Below the pieces are notes generated by a model, which did no database searches, had not been told where the DNA came from, and saw nothing but the letters and a program-made list of their open reading frames with translations. This document shows positions 62,879 to 64,000 of a DNA stretch of 64,000 nt, piece by piece. The position numbers and the translations under genes were made by a program. The stretch covers positions 496,001-560,000 of the forward strand of contig JADJAG010000008.1 of the NCBI GenBank assembly GCA_016704325.1. Reading direction: 5' to 3'. Positions within the stretch are counted from its first letter, which is position 1. The number at the start of each line of letters is the position of its first letter. Source of the DNA: Chitinophagaceae bacterium. GTDB lineage: Bacteria; Bacteroidota; Bacteroidia; Chitinophagales; UBA10324.

Positions 62879-62962
62879 GAGTAGTGAGTAGTGAGTAATT
62901 AGTAGTGAGTGGTGAGTAGTGAGTGGTGAGTAGTGAGTAGTGAGTGGTGAGTAATGAGTTGC
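62879..62962 (+). repeat. Heptamer tandem repeat (GTGAGTA type, about 11 units)
   Basis: GTGAGTA, GTGAGTG, ATTAGTA and ATGAGTT units in strict 7-base phase directly behind the stop of the PNGase F-like gene. Confidence 0.93.
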
Positions 62963-63001
62963 GCAGTTTCCGGAAATTAATTCACGGGTGTACTGCAAAT
63001 T

Positions 63002-63196
63002 GGATATAGATTATTGGGTATTGAAATTGAGTATTAAGTATTTGAGTAAGTGAGTAAAGCAGCGTACTGATTACAGAATTGCAAGTGATCGGCTTCGCCG
63101 CAGCAATTTAACCATTTAACAATTTAACCATTTAGCAATTTAACCATTTAACCCACCAACCATTGCTTGACAAGATGAACGAATTGTCGTACACCC
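63002..63196 (-). repeat. Dispersed intergenic element, copy 3 (inverted)
   Basis: Reverse complement of the element at 23814-23965 and 59080-59217: degenerate ATTGAGT words, CTGATTACAGAATTGCAAGT, ATCGGCTTCGCCGCAGC, six or so 8-base AATTTAAC/CATTTAAC units, AACCATTGCTTGACAAGATG and final CGTACACCC. It faces copy 2 across the PNGase F-like gene. Confidence 0.85.
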
Positions 63197-63249
63197 TTAT
63201 AAAACCGAAGGCTTACTAACCTTTAATTTTCCGTAGAAACGAACCACCC

Positions 63250-63954
63250 ATGGCTGCAAAAAAAGACTGGAACAAACTGATTCAACCATTACTGCGCAAA
63301 TACAAAAACAAAAAGCATCCGCTCAATTATCAGAATGAATACCAGTTGATGGTAATGGTAGTTTTATCAGCAAGATCATCTGATGCTTATATTAACCAGA
63401 TCGCACCTGCCCTCTTCAATGCCTATCCGGATTTCAGAACCATAGCGTCTGATCCCGATGGACTTTACCCGTTTATCAAAGGAGTACCCGGAGGTTTAAA
63501 AAAATCTGAATGGATCATATCCATTGCAAATCAACTGAAAGAAAATAAAGTCTCATACAACATGGATGCACTTACCCAACTTTCTGGTATCGGGCGCAAG
63601 TCGGCTAATGTTATTATGCGAGAAACCGGAGCATCGGCAGCAGGTATCGTAGTAGATCTGCATGTGGTAAGGGTTGCTCCAAGAATTGGTTTAGCAAAAG
63701 GAACAAATCCTGAAAAGATTGAACAGCAATTGATGCAATTAATAGATCAAAAATATTGGGGTGACACAGGAATGGCCCTATCATTCCTGGGGCGCGACAC
63801 CTGCAGGCCAAGACCACAGTGTCCGGAATGTGTGATGCAATCCGATTGCGCTTTTTATACTAAGGGTGGCTATCAGAAAATCATACAACAGGAAATGAAA
63901 GCAAAAGCTGCTAAAGCAAAACAGGCAATGCTAAAAAAAGCCAGCAGAAAATAA
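63250..63954 (+). CDS. nth: Endonuclease III (DNA glycosylase / AP lyase)
   Basis: 234 residues. Helix-hairpin-helix LSGIGRKSANVIM with the catalytic Lys 117, and catalytic Asp 136 in VVDLHVVRVAPRIGL (the usual Thr after Asp is Leu). The Fe-S site is C185-x5-C191-x2-C194-x5-C200; the first spacing is one residue shorter than the classical x6. A basic Ala/Lys-rich tail follows. Removes oxidised pyrimidines in base-excision repair. No gene is seen from 63955 to the window end. Confidence 0.88.
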   Translation: MAAKKDWNKLIQPLLRKYKNKKHPLNYQNEYQLMVMVVLSARSSDAYINQIAPALFNAYPDFRTIASDPDGLYPFIKGVPGGLKKSEWIISIANQLKENKVSYNMDALTQLSGIGRKSANVIMRETGASAAGIVVDLHVVRVAPRIGLAKGTNPEKIEQQLMQLIDQKYWGDTGMALSFLGRDTCRPRPQCPECVMQSDCAFYTKGGYQKIIQQEMKAKAAKAKQAMLKKASRK

Positions 63955-64000
63955 ATCGTTAATGCTGATGATGCGCATTCAAAAACCCAGGTCGCTTTGC

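Overview
The window looks like a chromosomal segment of a free-living Bacteroidota bacterium, most likely Chitinophagales or a close relative. Five secreted proteins end in type IX secretion (T9SS) type A sorting tails. There is a SusC/SusD pair, many lipoproteins with a Bacteroidota-style lipobox, TAnnTTTG-type -7 boxes, and PF10091/GH144-type enzymes of the kind first described in Chitinophaga. A pure G-rich run at 24001-24061 and clustered one-base frame breaks in the first 3.6 kb suggest a draft or metagenome assembly.

Layout. 1-6669: 3' part of a giant T9SS-exported protein built from 31 visible MopE-like repeats of 69 residues, with the frame broken about seven times in its first half. 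6.8-10.1 kb: tRNA methyltransferase TrmN6, then ExbB-ExbD-TonB. 10.1-23.1 kb (minus strand): a polysaccharide utilisation locus with a Nudix-type regulator, SusC, SusD, a LamG lipoprotein, two PF10091/GH144-type glucanases and a GH3 beta-glucosidase; the enzyme set fits beta-1,2-glucan. 23.2-28.9 kb: MarC, a T9SS protein, a tiny lipoprotein, Mpl, a DnaQ-like exonuclease and a polyprenol-phosphate glycosyltransferase. 28.9-37.5 kb: tandem-repeat islands, a fasciclin lipoprotein, a fructokinase plus sugar porter operon, a sigma factor operon and small membrane proteins. 37.5-39.9 kb: a small accessory islet between a damaged and an intact tRNA-Leu, holding a RAYT transposase remnant with REP palindromes on its outer edge and nucleotidyltransferase and PIN toxin-antitoxin genes inside. 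40.0-43.1 kb: HscB, RseP, Dxr. 43.2-57.8 kb: a secreted T9SS hydrolase, then a seven-gene minus-strand cluster (regulator, GH2-like enzyme, two outer-membrane barrels, two surface lipoproteins, GH16-like enzyme) divergent from a T9SS protein with eight putative carbohydrate-binding modules. 58.2-64.0 kb: a PIN toxin gene coupled to a 53-residue partner, a PNGase F-like T9SS protein with an inserted LamG region, and endonuclease III.

The two saccharide loci each have a paralogous Nudix/winged-helix regulator with a degenerate Nudix box, and each regulator lies next to an inverted repeat with core TGTA-N5-TACA. The first locus would import beta-glucan fragments through SusC/D with ExbBD-TonB energy and finish them with GH3. 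The second has no SusC/D and is the best candidate for an undescribed glycan system. The intergenic DNA is rich in heptamer tandem repeats of several unrelated sequences, a 49-bp array, a 137-bp array and a dispersed element of about 140-195 bp, two copies of which face each other around the PNGase F-like gene.
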